64,000 bases of DNA from Micromonospora alfalfae (GTDB taxonomy: Bacteria; Actinomycetota; Actinomycetes; Mycobacteriales; Micromonosporaceae), in the NCBI RefSeq assembly GCF_022230925.1, contig NZ_JAKKFH010000063.1:62001-126000 (forward strand), written 5' to 3'. Every line of letters begins with the position of its first letter. The stretch's first letter is position 1. A program made the position numbers and the translations under genes. Below are positions 9,841-17,483 of this stretch, in pieces. Under the pieces are notes generated by a model that worked only from the letters and a program-made list of their open reading frames with translations, searched no databases and was not told the origin of the DNA.

Positions 9841-10995
9841 GTGACGCACGTGTCCGAGCGCAGCGGCGCAGGAAGCAGCCCGACCGGCGCCGGCGGTGAC
9901 CGGCAGCCGTGGACGGGCGGTGCTGGCCGCCAGGCGCGCAAACGCTCGGTCTCGTACGCCGACGCCGGTGTCTCCATCGACGCGGGTGACCGCGCTGTGG
10001 AGCTGCTCAAGTCGAAGGTGCGGCAGACCCGCCGTCCCGAGGTGCTCGGTGACCTCGGTGGCTTCGCGGGCCTGTTCCGGCTGGACACGAAGAAGTACAA
10101 GAGCCCGATCCTGGCGTCCTCCACGGACGGGGTGGGCACCAAGCTGGTGATCGCCCAGCAGATGGACATTCACGACACGGTCGGCATCGACCTCGTCGCG
10201 ATGGTCGTCGACGACCTGGTGGCGTGCGGCGCCGAGCCGCTGTTCCTGCTCGACTACATCGCCACCGGCGAGGTCGTGCCGGACAAGGTCGCCGAGATCG
10301 GCGCGGGCATCGCCGACGGCTGCCGCTACGCCGGCTGCGCGCTGCTGGGCGGGGAGACCGCCGAGCACCCCGGCGTCCTGCGTCCGGACGAGTACGACAT
10401 CTCCGCGACCGGCGTGGGCGTGGTCGAGGAAGCCGACATCCTGAGCCCCGAGCGGGTCGAGGTGGGCGACGTGGTGATCGCCATGCGCTCCTCGGGCCTG
10501 CACTCCAACGGGTACTCGCTGGTCCGGCACGTGCTGCTGGGCGCGGCCCGGATGCGTCTGGACATCGTGATCGACGACTTCGGTCGGCAGCGGACCCTCG
10601 GCGAGGAGCTGCTCACGCCGACCAAGATCTACGCCAAGGACTGCCTCAAGCTGATCGCCGAGGCCGAGGTGCGGGCGCTGTCCCACATCACCGGTGGCGG
10701 CATCCCCGGGAACCTGGTCCGGGTGCTGCCCGAGAACGTCGACGCGGTTGTCAACCGGTCCACCTGGAAGCCGCAGCCGATCTTCGACCTGATCCAGACG
10801 AAGGGTCGGATCGACGACCACGACATGGAGTCGACCTTCAACATGGGCGTCGGCATGTTCGCGATCGTCTCGGCCGAGGACGCCGACCGGGCGCTGGCCA
10901 CCCTGACCGGCCGTGGCGTCGAGGCCTGGCAGGCCGGCGAGATCATCGAGGGCACCGGAAACGTGCAGATGGTTGGTCAGCACACCCGAGGCTGA
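9841..10995 (+). CDS. purM: Phosphoribosylformylglycinamidine cyclo-ligase PurM (AIR synthetase)
   Basis: ATP-dependent ring closure of FGAM to AIR; 384 residues. The GTG start follows AAAGGGGAG. Residues 1-38 are a poorly conserved Ser/Gly/Arg-rich extension. The AIRS core opens at SVSYADAGVSIDAGDRAVE, and LASSTDGVGTKLVIA and IDLVAMVVDDLVACGAEPLF carry the ATP- and metal-binding residues. SSGLHSNGYSLVRHV and HITGGGIPGNLVRVLP are the C-terminal conserved blocks. Operon partner of purF. Confidence 0.97.
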   Translation: MTHVSERSGAGSSPTGAGGDRQPWTGGAGRQARKRSVSYADAGVSIDAGDRAVELLKSKVRQTRRPEVLGDLGGFAGLFRLDTKKYKSPILASSTDGVGTKLVIAQQMDIHDTVGIDLVAMVVDDLVACGAEPLFLLDYIATGEVVPDKVAEIGAGIADGCRYAGCALLGGETAEHPGVLRPDEYDISATGVGVVEEADILSPERVEVGDVVIAMRSSGLHSNGYSLVRHVLLGAARMRLDIVIDDFGRQRTLGEELLTPTKIYAKDCLKLIAEAEVRALSHITGGGIPGNLVRVLPENVDAVVNRSTWKPQPIFDLIQTKGRIDDHDMESTFNMGVGMFAIVSAEDADRALATLTGRGVEAWQAGEIIEGTGNVQMVGQHTRG

Positions 10996-11051
10996 TCACC
11001 CTCCGGTGATCGTACGGGCACCTGATCAGGGCTTCACCCGAGTGGCCAATG

Positions 11052-11086
11052 CCGCCTAGCCTGAAGGGCACCCTCAGGCTAGGCGG
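11052..11086. promoter_or_regulatory. Perfect 13-bp inverted repeat immediately before the radical SAM gene
   Basis: CCGCCTAGCCTGA (11052-11064) and TCAGGCTAGGCGG (11074-11086) flank a 9-base centre. The right arm runs into the ribosome binding site GGAGGAGGG and the ATG is only 9 bases further. It can be an operator, or an mRNA hairpin controlling translation. There is no T-run, so a purM terminator role is less likely. Confidence 0.6.
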
Positions 11087-11095
11087 AGGAGGGCG

Positions 11096-12229
11096 ATGGC
11101 TGCTCGGGGACAGTCGTTCAGCGGGATGCGCGGTCTGGCCGCCGTCCCGTCGTACGTCGTGATGCAGCCCACCACCCTCTGCAACCTCGACTGCGCGTAC
11201 TGCTACCTGCCGTTTCGGGCTGCGGATCGCCGGATGCCGGTGGCGGTTGCCGAGGCGGTCGCGGCCGCTGTCAACCAGTGGGCGGTGAACGGTCGGTTCT
11301 CCGTGGTGTGGCATGGCGGCGAGCCCCTGGCCGCCGGTCGGGAGCACCTGGCCGATCTGATCGCCCCGTTCGGGCCAGAGGTCGAGCACCATGTGCAGAC
11401 CAACGCCACCCTCATCGACGACGACTGGTGTGATTTCTTCACCCGGCACGAGATGCGGGTGAGCGTGAGCGTCGACGGGCCCCGGGCGCGCAACGGCGAC
11501 CGGGTCAACCGGGGCGGTCAGCCGGCGTACGAGCGGATCCTGCGTGGCATATCGGTGCTGCGCCGGCGCGGTCTGCCCTTCTCCGCACTGGCCGTGGTGT
11601 CCCGACCTGAGCCGGGGCTCGCCACCGAGCTGTACGACTACTTCCTCGAGCTGGGCTGCGACGTGCTGGGCATCAACATCGAGGAGACCGAGGGGGTCAA
11701 CACACGCGACAACCGCCACGACCCGTCGGCGGTTTCCGCGTTCTGGGCGGAGTTGGTCGGGGCGTGGCGCCGGGAGCCTCGGATTCACCTGCGCGAGATC
11801 GAGTGGTCGTTGCGCTACGCAGCGGCGGTGCTCGACAACACGGCGGACGGGGTGCTGCCCCGCCACCTGGACCCGATCCCGACGATCGGTCACGACGGAT
11901 CGGTGATCGTGCTCTCCCCGGAGTTCGCCGGTTTCACCGACCCCCGCTACGGCGACTTCAGCAGCGGCAACGTGCTGACCACTCCGTTGGCGCAGATCCT
12001 CGGCAACGCGGCGGCGACGCCGTGGGTGGGGGAGTTCCTGGCCGGGGTGGAGGCGTGTCGGGCGTCCTGCCCGTACTTCGGGTTCTGCGGTGGCGGCCAT
12101 GCCGCCAACCGTTACTTCGAACTGGGGCGTTTTGACGGTACGGAGACCGAGCACTGCCGCAACAGCAAGATCCGCCTATTGGAGGGAGTGTTGGAGCATG
12201 CCCGAGACCACCAGTCACCGGCGTCCTGA
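11096..12229 (+). CDS. Radical SAM/SPASM peptide maturase, probable cyclophane-forming RiPP enzyme
   Basis: 377 residues. C29-x3-C33-x2-C36 in TTLCNLDCAYCYLP binds the radical SAM 4Fe-4S cluster; VWHGGEPL is the GGEP SAM-binding strand. C321, C325, C331 and C354 near the C terminus (CRASCPYFGFCGGG, TEHCRN) suggest a SPASM-like auxiliary cluster with a reduced Cys set. The FxsB/GrrM-type layout and the adjacent Trp/Phe/Asn-rich peptide suggest it joins aromatic side chains to nearby beta-carbons. I recall actinobacterial AmcB-type maturases of this shape, but naming it so needs a profile search. The ATG follows GGAGGAGGG. The precursor gene starts inside its 3' end. No protease or transporter gene adjoins. 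Confidence 0.85.
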   Translation: MAARGQSFSGMRGLAAVPSYVVMQPTTLCNLDCAYCYLPFRAADRRMPVAVAEAVAAAVNQWAVNGRFSVVWHGGEPLAAGREHLADLIAPFGPEVEHHVQTNATLIDDDWCDFFTRHEMRVSVSVDGPRARNGDRVNRGGQPAYERILRGISVLRRRGLPFSALAVVSRPEPGLATELYDYFLELGCDVLGINIEETEGVNTRDNRHDPSAVSAFWAELVGAWRREPRIHLREIEWSLRYAAAVLDNTADGVLPRHLDPIPTIGHDGSVIVLSPEFAGFTDPRYGDFSSGNVLTTPLAQILGNAAATPWVGEFLAGVEACRASCPYFGFCGGGHAANRYFELGRFDGTETEHCRNSKIRLLEGVLEHARDHQSPAS

Positions 12230-12425
12230 GCGCGAAGCGGACGACGGAGTCACCGAACGGGTGCGGGGCGCGGCTCCTGCGCTCGTCGCGCTGCTCCAGG
12301 AGGCCGAGGACGCACGGCGGCTGCGTTCGGAGGTGTCGGGCGCGGAGGGCTCCAGCGCGGTCTGCGCCTGGAACCACTTCGAGAACATCCCGACGTTCTA
12401 CAACTGGAACAATCGCCCGCGCTGA
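12198..12425 (+). CDS. Putative RiPP precursor peptide (multiple three-residue cyclophane motifs)
   Basis: 75 residues, starting at an ATG inside the radical SAM gene (32-base overlap, +1 frame change), with GGAGGGAGTGTTGGAGC upstream as ribosome binding sequence. Residues 1-50 are charged and probably helical (ALVALLQEAEDARRLRSE), as expected for a leader. The C-terminal 20 residues, CAWNHFENIPTFYNWNNRPR, contain four aromatic-X-Asn/His triads: W58-N-H60, F61-E-N63, F67-Y-N69, W70-N-N72. Aromatic-x-N triads are the known substrates of cyclophane-forming radical SAM enzymes. One Cys (C56) is of unknown use. Precursor after, not before, its enzyme is unusual. Confidence 0.8.
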   Translation: MPETTSHRRPEREADDGVTERVRGAAPALVALLQEAEDARRLRSEVSGAEGSSAVCAWNHFENIPTFYNWNNRPR

Positions 12426-12437
12426 GGGAGCCGTTGT

Positions 12438-12487
12438 CAGGGGCCTGTCGAGCGGCCGGAGTGGATCCGGTCGGGCCAGGCCCCTGA
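12438..12487 (+). terminator. Long stem-loop after the RiPP precursor
   Basis: TCAGGGGCCTG (12438-12448) pairs perfectly with CAGGCCCCTGA (12477-12487). The 28-base interior can form a second small stem (CCGG/CCGG). No T-run follows, so termination is probable rather than certain. Confidence 0.55.
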
Positions 12488-12560
12488 TCGTCGGCGGTTG
12501 CACCGCACGGGACGTGCGTGAGCACGCGGGGGTTACCGCGTGCTCAGCTGCGTCGAGAGG

Positions 12561-12776
12561 TCAGCGGGTCGGACGGACCCAGGGATCCGGATCGTCGTCC
12601 GCGTGATCCTCATCATCGTCGTCGACGAACTCTTTAGAGTCGTCGTCGAAGTGGTGCTCAGACTTACCAGCACCCGCCAGTTCGCGCTGCAAAGCGGTGA
12701 GGTCGGTGTTCGGGGAGTGGTACTTCAACTCCCGCGCCACCTTAGTCTGCTTGGCCTTAGCACGGCCGCGCCCCAT
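12561..12776 (-). CDS. DUF3073 family small protein
   Basis: 71 residues from the ATG at 12776, preceded on its strand by GAGGGGG. The basic N terminus MGRGRAKAKQTKVARELKYH and the following SPNTDLTALQREL are the invariant part of the actinobacterial DUF3073 family. The C-terminal third is almost all Asp/Glu (DDDDEDHADDDPD). A longer frame to 12839 adds no conserved sequence. Function is unknown; the basic head and acidic tail suggest nucleic-acid or protein interaction, which is only a guess. Confidence 0.85.
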   Translation of the reverse strand: MGRGRAKAKQTKVARELKYHSPNTDLTALQRELAGAGKSEHHFDDDSKEFVDDDDEDHADDDPDPWVRPTR

Positions 12777-13078
12777 GGCTCGACCCCCTCGCACAGAATG
12801 CGGGGCAGCCCGAAGGCGGGCCCCGATGACGTCAGGCATCTCTCGTGGCTCTTACGGTACATGGGGATGCCATCGTTCGGCACCTCGGGTTACCGTCAGC
12901 CGGCTCTGCGCGTCGCGTCGATCCGGCCGTCACCCAGTGTACCGGGTAAGGAGCGGAACGGTTAGCACCCGTGACACCGGACAAACCGCATCAAATTTGA
13001 CCCCGGCTCAGCTTACCCAGCGACGCCCGGCAGCGGGGCCCGGAGGCGGATCTCGTCGATCCGCCCCCGGGGGGACGC
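12777..13078. other. Intergenic region, minus-strand promoter expected
   Basis: 302 bases between two minus-strand genes. It contains a relatively AT-rich patch near 12985-13005 (CATCAAATTTGACC) that may belong to the DUF3073 promoter, and the terminator at 13045-13065. No gene seen. Confidence 0.4.
13045..13065 (-). terminator. Hairpin after the Leu/Val dehydrogenase gene
   Basis: GGCGGATC-5 nt-GATCCGCC, perfect 8-bp stem starting 14 bases past the stop on the minus strand. GC-rich flanks, no T-run. Confidence 0.5.
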
Positions 13079-14161
13079 TCAGCGCAGGTGGATCGCGCGC
13101 AGCCGGCCGACGTCCGCCATCCGCCGCTCCGCCAGCCGGTCGGCGGCCACCGCCGGCGGCACGCCCTCAGCGTCAGCCAGGTGCAGGATCTCGCGGGTGG
13201 TGTCGTAGATCCGGGTCGCCCGCAGCTTCGCCCTGTCGAAGTTGAAGCCCTCGATCTCGTCGGCCACCTGGATGACGCCGCCCGCGTTGACCACGTAGTC
13301 AGGGGTGTAGAGGATGCCCCGGTCGGCCAGCAGCTTCTCGATGCCCGGGTGGGCGAGCTGGTTGTTTGCCGCCCCGGTGACCACCTTGGCGCGCAACGCC
13401 GGCACCGTGTCGTCGTTCAGGGCGCCGCCCAGCGCGCACGGCGCGTACACGTCGATGTCCGCGGCGACCAGCGCGCTGGCGTCGTCGACGAGGGTGACCT
13501 GCGGGTGGTTGCTGCGGACCCACGTCAGCGCCTTCGGGTTCACGTCGGTGGCGACCACCTCGGCGCCATCCTCCAGCAGGTGCCCGGTGAGGTACTTGCC
13601 GACCTTGCCCAGCCCGGCCACGCCGATCCGCCGGCCCCGCAGGCTCGGAGTGCCCCACACGTGCTCGGCCGCGGCCCGCATCCCCTGGAAGACGCCCCAG
13701 GCGGTGAGGATCGACGAGTCGCCGGCCCCGCCGTGCTCCACGCTGCGCCCGGTCACGTAGCGGGTCTCCCGGGCCACGACGTCCATGTCCGCCACGTACG
13801 TGCCGACGTCACAGGCGGTGTAGTAGCGGCCGCCCAGCGACTCCACGAAGCGGCCGTACGCGCGCAGCAGCGCCTCGCTCTTGATCTGCTCCGGGTCGCC
13901 CCAGATGACGGCCTTGCCGCCGCCCAGGTCCAGCCCGGCGAGCGCGTTCTTGTACGCCATCCCGCGGGACAGGTCCAGCACGTCGGCGAGGGCGTCGTCC
14001 TCACTCGCGTACGGGTAGAAGCGGGTGCCGCCGAGCGCCGGGCCCAGCGCGGTGGAGTAGATCCCGATGATCGCCTTCAGGCCGCTCTGCTTGTCCTGGC
14101 AGAACACGACCTGTTCGTGACCGGTCGATACCGGGTCGTCGGTGCTCGCGAATACGCCCAT
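13079..14161 (-). CDS. Leucine/valine dehydrogenase (Glu/Leu/Phe/Val dehydrogenase family)
   Basis: 360 residues. NAD-dependent oxidative deamination of branched-chain amino acids to 2-oxo acids, feeding branched fatty-acid and polyketide precursors. K71 (GMAYKNALAGLDLGGG) binds substrate, and K83 (GGGKAVIWGDP) matches the catalytic Lys. The Rossmann loop is VAGLGKVGKYLTGHLLEDGAEVVATDVN split around residues 180-207. The length and sequence resemble Streptomyces valine dehydrogenase (Vdh). ATG at 14161. Monocistronic by its surroundings. Confidence 0.92.
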   Translation of the reverse strand: MGVFASTDDPVSTGHEQVVFCQDKQSGLKAIIGIYSTALGPALGGTRFYPYASEDDALADVLDLSRGMAYKNALAGLDLGGGKAVIWGDPEQIKSEALLRAYGRFVESLGGRYYTACDVGTYVADMDVVARETRYVTGRSVEHGGAGDSSILTAWGVFQGMRAAAEHVWGTPSLRGRRIGVAGLGKVGKYLTGHLLEDGAEVVATDVNPKALTWVRSNHPQVTLVDDASALVAADIDVYAPCALGGALNDDTVPALRAKVVTGAANNQLAHPGIEKLLADRGILYTPDYVVNAGGVIQVADEIEGFNFDRAKLRATRIYDTTREILHLADAEGVPPAVAADRLAERRMADVGRLRAIHLR

Positions 14162-14354
14162 TGTTGGCTCCTACTGTGGTGTGCGTCCTTGTGGGACGCG
14201 GACCTGGTGGACCCCGGCGGGGATGCTGCCGGTGTGATCGAGCCTAGTATCGGCGGCCGGGCGGGCGCTCGACGCGCCGCCGCCGTCCCACGGTGCGGCG
14301 CGCGTGCTCCGGCCGCTGACCGCGTACGGGCGTGGTTCGTGGGAGGATCGCGCG

Positions 14355-15194
14355 GTGCCGTCGCTCTTCGCTTCTTACCTGCGCGTGTACGAACCGCTGG
14401 CCGCCTTCGATCGAGACCGGCAGAGCTACTGGCGCCGCTATGTCTCGGAGGGGCGCGCGATCGCCCCGGTCGAGGGGCCCGGTCGGCAGCGGACGGCGGT
14501 GATCGAGGCGCTGGGTGCTGGCTGGACCCGGCTGCCGGACCTGCCGGAGGAGGCGTACGTCCTGGAGACGGACGACGGCCTGCTGGTCTGCCCGTGGAAC
14601 CTGCGCATCCGGGTCGCTGAGGCGGCGCTCAGCGCCCGGGACGGGGTGCCCTCGGTGCTCGCCGACGCCTTCGTGCCGCCGGTGCTCGCCGGGCAGGCCA
14701 GGGCGGTGGTGGACGACTGGCGCAGTGGCGCCCGGGTGCTGGAGCACGGGGTGCCCCGGGTGCACGAGCAGATCGCCACCTGGGGCGTACCGCTGCGGTG
14801 GTTCGTGCTCTTCGACCCGGCGGAGCGGGACCTGGTCACCCAGCCGGGCCGGCGGGCGTTGCGCTACCGCACCGAGATCTCCAAGGCTCGACGTCGCTCG
14901 TCGCGGGCGCTGTCGGTGCTGCGCAAGTCGGTGGGCGAGGCGCCGATCACGGAGGCGGTGGAGGAGGCGGCCCGCTGGCTGGAGGAGTTCCATCCGCGGT
15001 CGGTGGTCGAGCTGGACTACGGCGGTCTGGTCGACCTGCTCTCCGACGAGACGCTCGCCGCTGACGACTCGCCCGAGCTGGTCGCCAGCGGCCTCGCGGG
15101 GCTGTCACGCGGCGAGGCCGAGGAGGCGTCGGCCGCGTACGACAAGTTGGTGGCTCGGTGGCGCGCGGTGCAGCTGTTGGAGCGGTGCAACTAG
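14355..15194 (+). CDS. Conserved actinobacterial protein of unknown function
   Basis: 279 residues from the GTG at 14355; GGGAGG at 14341-14346 is well spaced and supports this start over one 51 bases upstream. It begins PSLFASYLRVYEPLAAFDRDRQSYWRRY and has a central beta-rich part with PWNLRIRVAEAAL and WFVLFDPAERDL. The C-terminal half is helical and charged. No catalytic motif, signal peptide or membrane segment is visible. Divergent from the Leu/Val dehydrogenase gene. I do not recognise a named family. Confidence 0.75.
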   Translation: MPSLFASYLRVYEPLAAFDRDRQSYWRRYVSEGRAIAPVEGPGRQRTAVIEALGAGWTRLPDLPEEAYVLETDDGLLVCPWNLRIRVAEAALSARDGVPSVLADAFVPPVLAGQARAVVDDWRSGARVLEHGVPRVHEQIATWGVPLRWFVLFDPAERDLVTQPGRRALRYRTEISKARRRSSRALSVLRKSVGEAPITEAVEEAARWLEEFHPRSVVELDYGGLVDLLSDETLAADDSPELVASGLAGLSRGEAEEASAAYDKLVARWRAVQLLERCN

Positions 15195-15209
15195 GGCATA
15201 TCACCCTAG
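15191..15209 (+). terminator. Short hairpin overlapping the stop codon
   Basis: CTAGGG-7 nt-CCCTAG, 6-bp stem that includes the TAG stop of the preceding gene. Weak as a terminator. Confidence 0.35.
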
Positions 15210-15239
15210 GAGCGCTCCCAAGGTGAGTTGTGCTCGTAG

Positions 15240-15306
15240 TTGACGCATCACGAACCGTGATCATGAGTCCGAATAAGGTACTTTCTGCCGTGTAAAAGTC
15301 GTAAAA
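15240..15306 (+). promoter_or_regulatory. bldC upstream control region
   Basis: TTGACG at 15240-15245 is followed by the perfect palindrome ATCACG-AAC-CGTGAT (15247-15261). Further down are two TAAAA direct repeats 9 bases apart (15293 and 15302). BldC-family proteins are known to bind short AT-rich direct repeats spaced by about one helical turn, so autoregulation is conceivable. No -10 box could be fixed. Confidence 0.35.
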
Positions 15307-15444
15307 ATCGGGCATGGTTCATCCGTCCGTCTAGGGACCTTCATCCGTTCGGCCCATGTCGGACATCGGGGACTAGCCGGACCATGGGAGACGCGTCGGC
15401 CGGCGGGACCCCGGCCGATGTCTATACATGTGGAGGAGTGACCG

Positions 15445-15654
15445 ATGGCATCGCGAACGCACGAACCAGAGCCGCTACTCACGCCGGCCGAGGTGGCGTC
15501 GATGTTCCGGGTCGACCCGAAGACGGTGACCCGGTGGGCCAAGGCTGGCAAGCTCAGTGCCATTCGCACCCTGGGTGGCCACCGTCGGTACCGTGAGTCG
15601 GAGGTCAGGGCGCTCTTGCAGGGCCAGATCCCGCAACAGCGGCAGGGCGACTGA
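15445..15654 (+). CDS. bldC: Developmental transcriptional regulator BldC
   Basis: 69 residues, nearly identical in form to Streptomyces BldC. The MerR-like winged helix-turn-helix covers LLTPAEVASMFRVDPKTVTRWAKAG (about 11-35), followed by the wing TLGGHRRYRESEVRALL. There is no effector domain; BldC binds DNA direct repeats cooperatively and delays sporulation or aerial growth. Strong ribosome binding site GGAGGAG at 15432-15438. A strong terminator follows. Confidence 0.95.
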   Translation: MASRTHEPEPLLTPAEVASMFRVDPKTVTRWAKAGKLSAIRTLGGHRRYRESEVRALLQGQIPQQRQGD

Positions 15655-15675
15655 GCAGGCAACAGTTCTTCGTCA

Positions 15676-15706
15676 GGGGCGGTGGATCTCGATCCGCCGC
15701 CCCTTT
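15676..15706 (+). terminator. bldC terminator
   Basis: GGGGCGGTGGATC-TC-GATCCGCCGCCCC, a 13-bp stem with one T-G pair, followed by TTT. Lies 21 bases after the bldC stop. Confidence 0.8.
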
Positions 15707-15743
15707 CGTATGCCCCGCCGGGCACGACCCGGCAGCGGGTCAG

Positions 15744-16133
15744 TCAGCGCCGTGGCTCGGCCAACGTCACCCGGATGCCGACAGTGCCGCCCTCGCCGCG
15801 ACGCAACCGGCTACCCAGCAGACTCAGCCGGCCGATCAGGCGGTACTTGTGCTTGAGCAGGTCGCGGACCCGACCGGTGTCACCGCCCCCGTAGATCGTC
15901 GCGTGAGCTTGCACCTCCGCCCCATGTGGCCGACCCCGCACGTCGCACGGCGCCACTGTCACCTCACCGTTGCGGCGGATCCGTTTCACCTTGCCCGAGT
16001 CGGCCCGCGTCCAGACCGCAAGCGCCTCCCCGTCGCGCACCGCCCAGACCGGGGTCGGCACCGCCCGACCGTCCTTGCGAAAGGTCGTGAGCAGGATGTA
16101 CTTCTCGGCCGACAGCCGGTCCAGCGTGGTCAC
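15744..16133 (-). CDS. PPOX-class F420-dependent oxidoreductase
   Basis: 129 residues, GTG at 16133. The flavin/deazaflavin split-barrel is seen in EKYILLTTFRKDGRAVPTPVWAV and LAVWTRADSGKVKRIRRNGEVTVAPCDVRG; these blocks are those of the F420-binding FDOR-B-like actinobacterial enzymes. The short family uses F420H2 to reduce unsaturated substrates or acts as an F420/biliverdin/heme-binding protein; the substrate is unknown. Divergent from the methyltransferase gene with about 54 bases between starts. Confidence 0.85.
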   Translation of the reverse strand: MTTLDRLSAEKYILLTTFRKDGRAVPTPVWAVRDGEALAVWTRADSGKVKRIRRNGEVTVAPCDVRGRPHGAEVQAHATIYGGGDTGRVRDLLKHKYRLIGRLSLLGSRLRRGEGGTVGIRVTLAEPRR

Positions 16134-16187
16134 GCCGCCAGGATACGGCCGGCGCGGGCCACTGAGTGGCCGGATAGCGTGAACGTC

Positions 16188-16967
16188 GTGACTGTTGAGC
16201 CTCTAATCGGTGACGTGGTCGGCGAACTACTGCGGGACACGCTCGCCGTGGCCACCGGGGTGGGCCCCCGACCCCTGGTCGGTGGTCGACTGCCCCGACC
16301 GGTCATCGAGATCATCGAACGGGACGACGGTCTGATCAACGGCGCCCCGTCCGCGCACTACCTGGACGGGCCGGCCGAGTGGCAGCCGTACGACCACCGC
16401 GCGGTGGACCGGGCGCACGGCGAGACGCTGGACATTGGCACCGGAGCCGGCCGGATCGCGCTGCGGCTCCAGGAGCGCGGCGTACCGGTCACCGGGCTGG
16501 ACACCTCAGCGGGCGCGCTGGAGGTGAGCAGGCGTCGCGGTGTCCGGCGGCTGGTGCACGGCACCGTCGACACGCACGTCGCCGACGGGTCGCGGTACGA
16601 CACGTTCCTGCTGCTCGGCAACAACCTCGGGCTGTTCGAGGGGCGGGAGCGCGCTCCCGAGTTCCTGGCCGCGCTCGCCGCGCTGGCCCGACCGGGGGCG
16701 CAGATCATCGCGCAGGGCACCGACCCGTACGGCACCCGCGATCCGCTGCACACCGGCTACCACGAGCGCAACCGTCGGCGCGGCCGACTCGGTGGCCAGC
16801 TGCGGCTGCGGCTGCGCTACCGCGAGTTGAGCACCGACTGGTTCGACTACCTGGTCTGCTCGGCGGACGAGTTCGCCAGCCTGGTGCACGGCACCGGTTG
16901 GCGGCTCACCGATGTGGACGACAGCGACGCCCCCTACTACCTGGCCACCCTGCGCCTCGTCGACTGA
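16188..16967 (+). CDS. Class I SAM-dependent methyltransferase
   Basis: 259 residues from the GTG at 16188 (a GTG at 16179 is also possible). Motif I is TLDIGTGAGRIALRLQERG, motif II-like acidic end is VTGLDTSAGALEVSRRRG, and the post-II loop TFLLLGNNLGLFEGR is characteristic of this small-molecule methyltransferase group. The C terminus ends in the usual beta hairpin (YLATLRLVD). Substrate unknown. No operon partner. Confidence 0.85.
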   Translation: MTVEPLIGDVVGELLRDTLAVATGVGPRPLVGGRLPRPVIEIIERDDGLINGAPSAHYLDGPAEWQPYDHRAVDRAHGETLDIGTGAGRIALRLQERGVPVTGLDTSAGALEVSRRRGVRRLVHGTVDTHVADGSRYDTFLLLGNNLGLFEGRERAPEFLAALAALARPGAQIIAQGTDPYGTRDPLHTGYHERNRRRGRLGGQLRLRLRYRELSTDWFDYLVCSADEFASLVHGTGWRLTDVDDSDAPYYLATLRLVD

Positions 16968-16970
16968 GCG

Positions 16971-17011
16971 GGACGGCCCCGCTCTCCGCCCGGCGGAGAG
17001 CGGAGCCGTCC
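16971..17011. terminator. Bidirectional terminator between convergent genes
   Basis: GGACGGC...CGCTCTCCGC pairs with GCGGAGAGCGG...GCCGTCC, a long stem of about 17 bp with a small internal asymmetry. It sits 4 bases from one stop and 8 from the other. Confidence 0.75.
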
Positions 17012-17018
17012 GTACGTC

Positions 17019-17306
17019 TCAGACCTGGACGGTCGGGGGGAGCTGCTCGGGCGGAAGGCCGCCGTCGCCGTCGACCACCTCGTCCGGTTGGCCGTCCTCG
17101 TCGATGTCGACCATGGTGATGTCCACCTTGCCGTCACCGTCGGTGTCGAACTGGAACAGGTCCGCCTTGCCGTCGCCGTCGGTGTCCACCACCCACACGT
17201 CGGTCTTGCCGTCGTTGTTGGTGTCGGCGCGCAGCAGTTCGACCCGCTCGTCGCCTCGGGTCTCCACGATCTCCCCGTCGGTGACGCTCTCCGGTGCCTG
17301 GCTCAT
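17019..17306 (-). CDS. Small protein of tandem DxDxDG calcium-binding-like repeats
   Basis: 95 residues, ATG at 17306 with GGGAAGG upstream. Residues 28-78 hold at least four repeats of about 12-13 residues of the type DTDGDGKADLFQF (also DTNNDGKTDVWVV, DTDGDGKVDITMV, DIDEDGQPDEV). These resemble thrombospondin type 3, dockerin or EF-hand calcium loops without the second helix. No signal peptide is visible, so an intracellular or non-classically exported location is likely. Function unknown. Confidence 0.8.
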   Translation of the reverse strand: MSQAPESVTDGEIVETRGDERVELLRADTNNDGKTDVWVVDTDGDGKADLFQFDTDGDGKVDITMVDIDEDGQPDEVVDGDGGLPPEQLPPTVQV

Positions 17307-17483
17307 GTCGATGCGGTCCTTCCCTCGGTTGACTGGCCGTCATTACCCGATCCGGCGCTCCCCCACGCATGGGCCGGGCCGCCGCGCTGTCTACTGTCGC
17401 ACCATGAGCGAGCGGAGCGGGCGGGACACCCGGGCCGGCGTAGCGGGGACCCCGCGCGTCGGCGGGCGGGACAGGGAGGCGTG

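Noticed and set aside
11052..11086. Inverted repeat read as the purFM terminator
   Set aside because: No T-run, 57 bases from the purM stop, and it ends in the ribosome binding site of the next gene; listed as regulatory instead.
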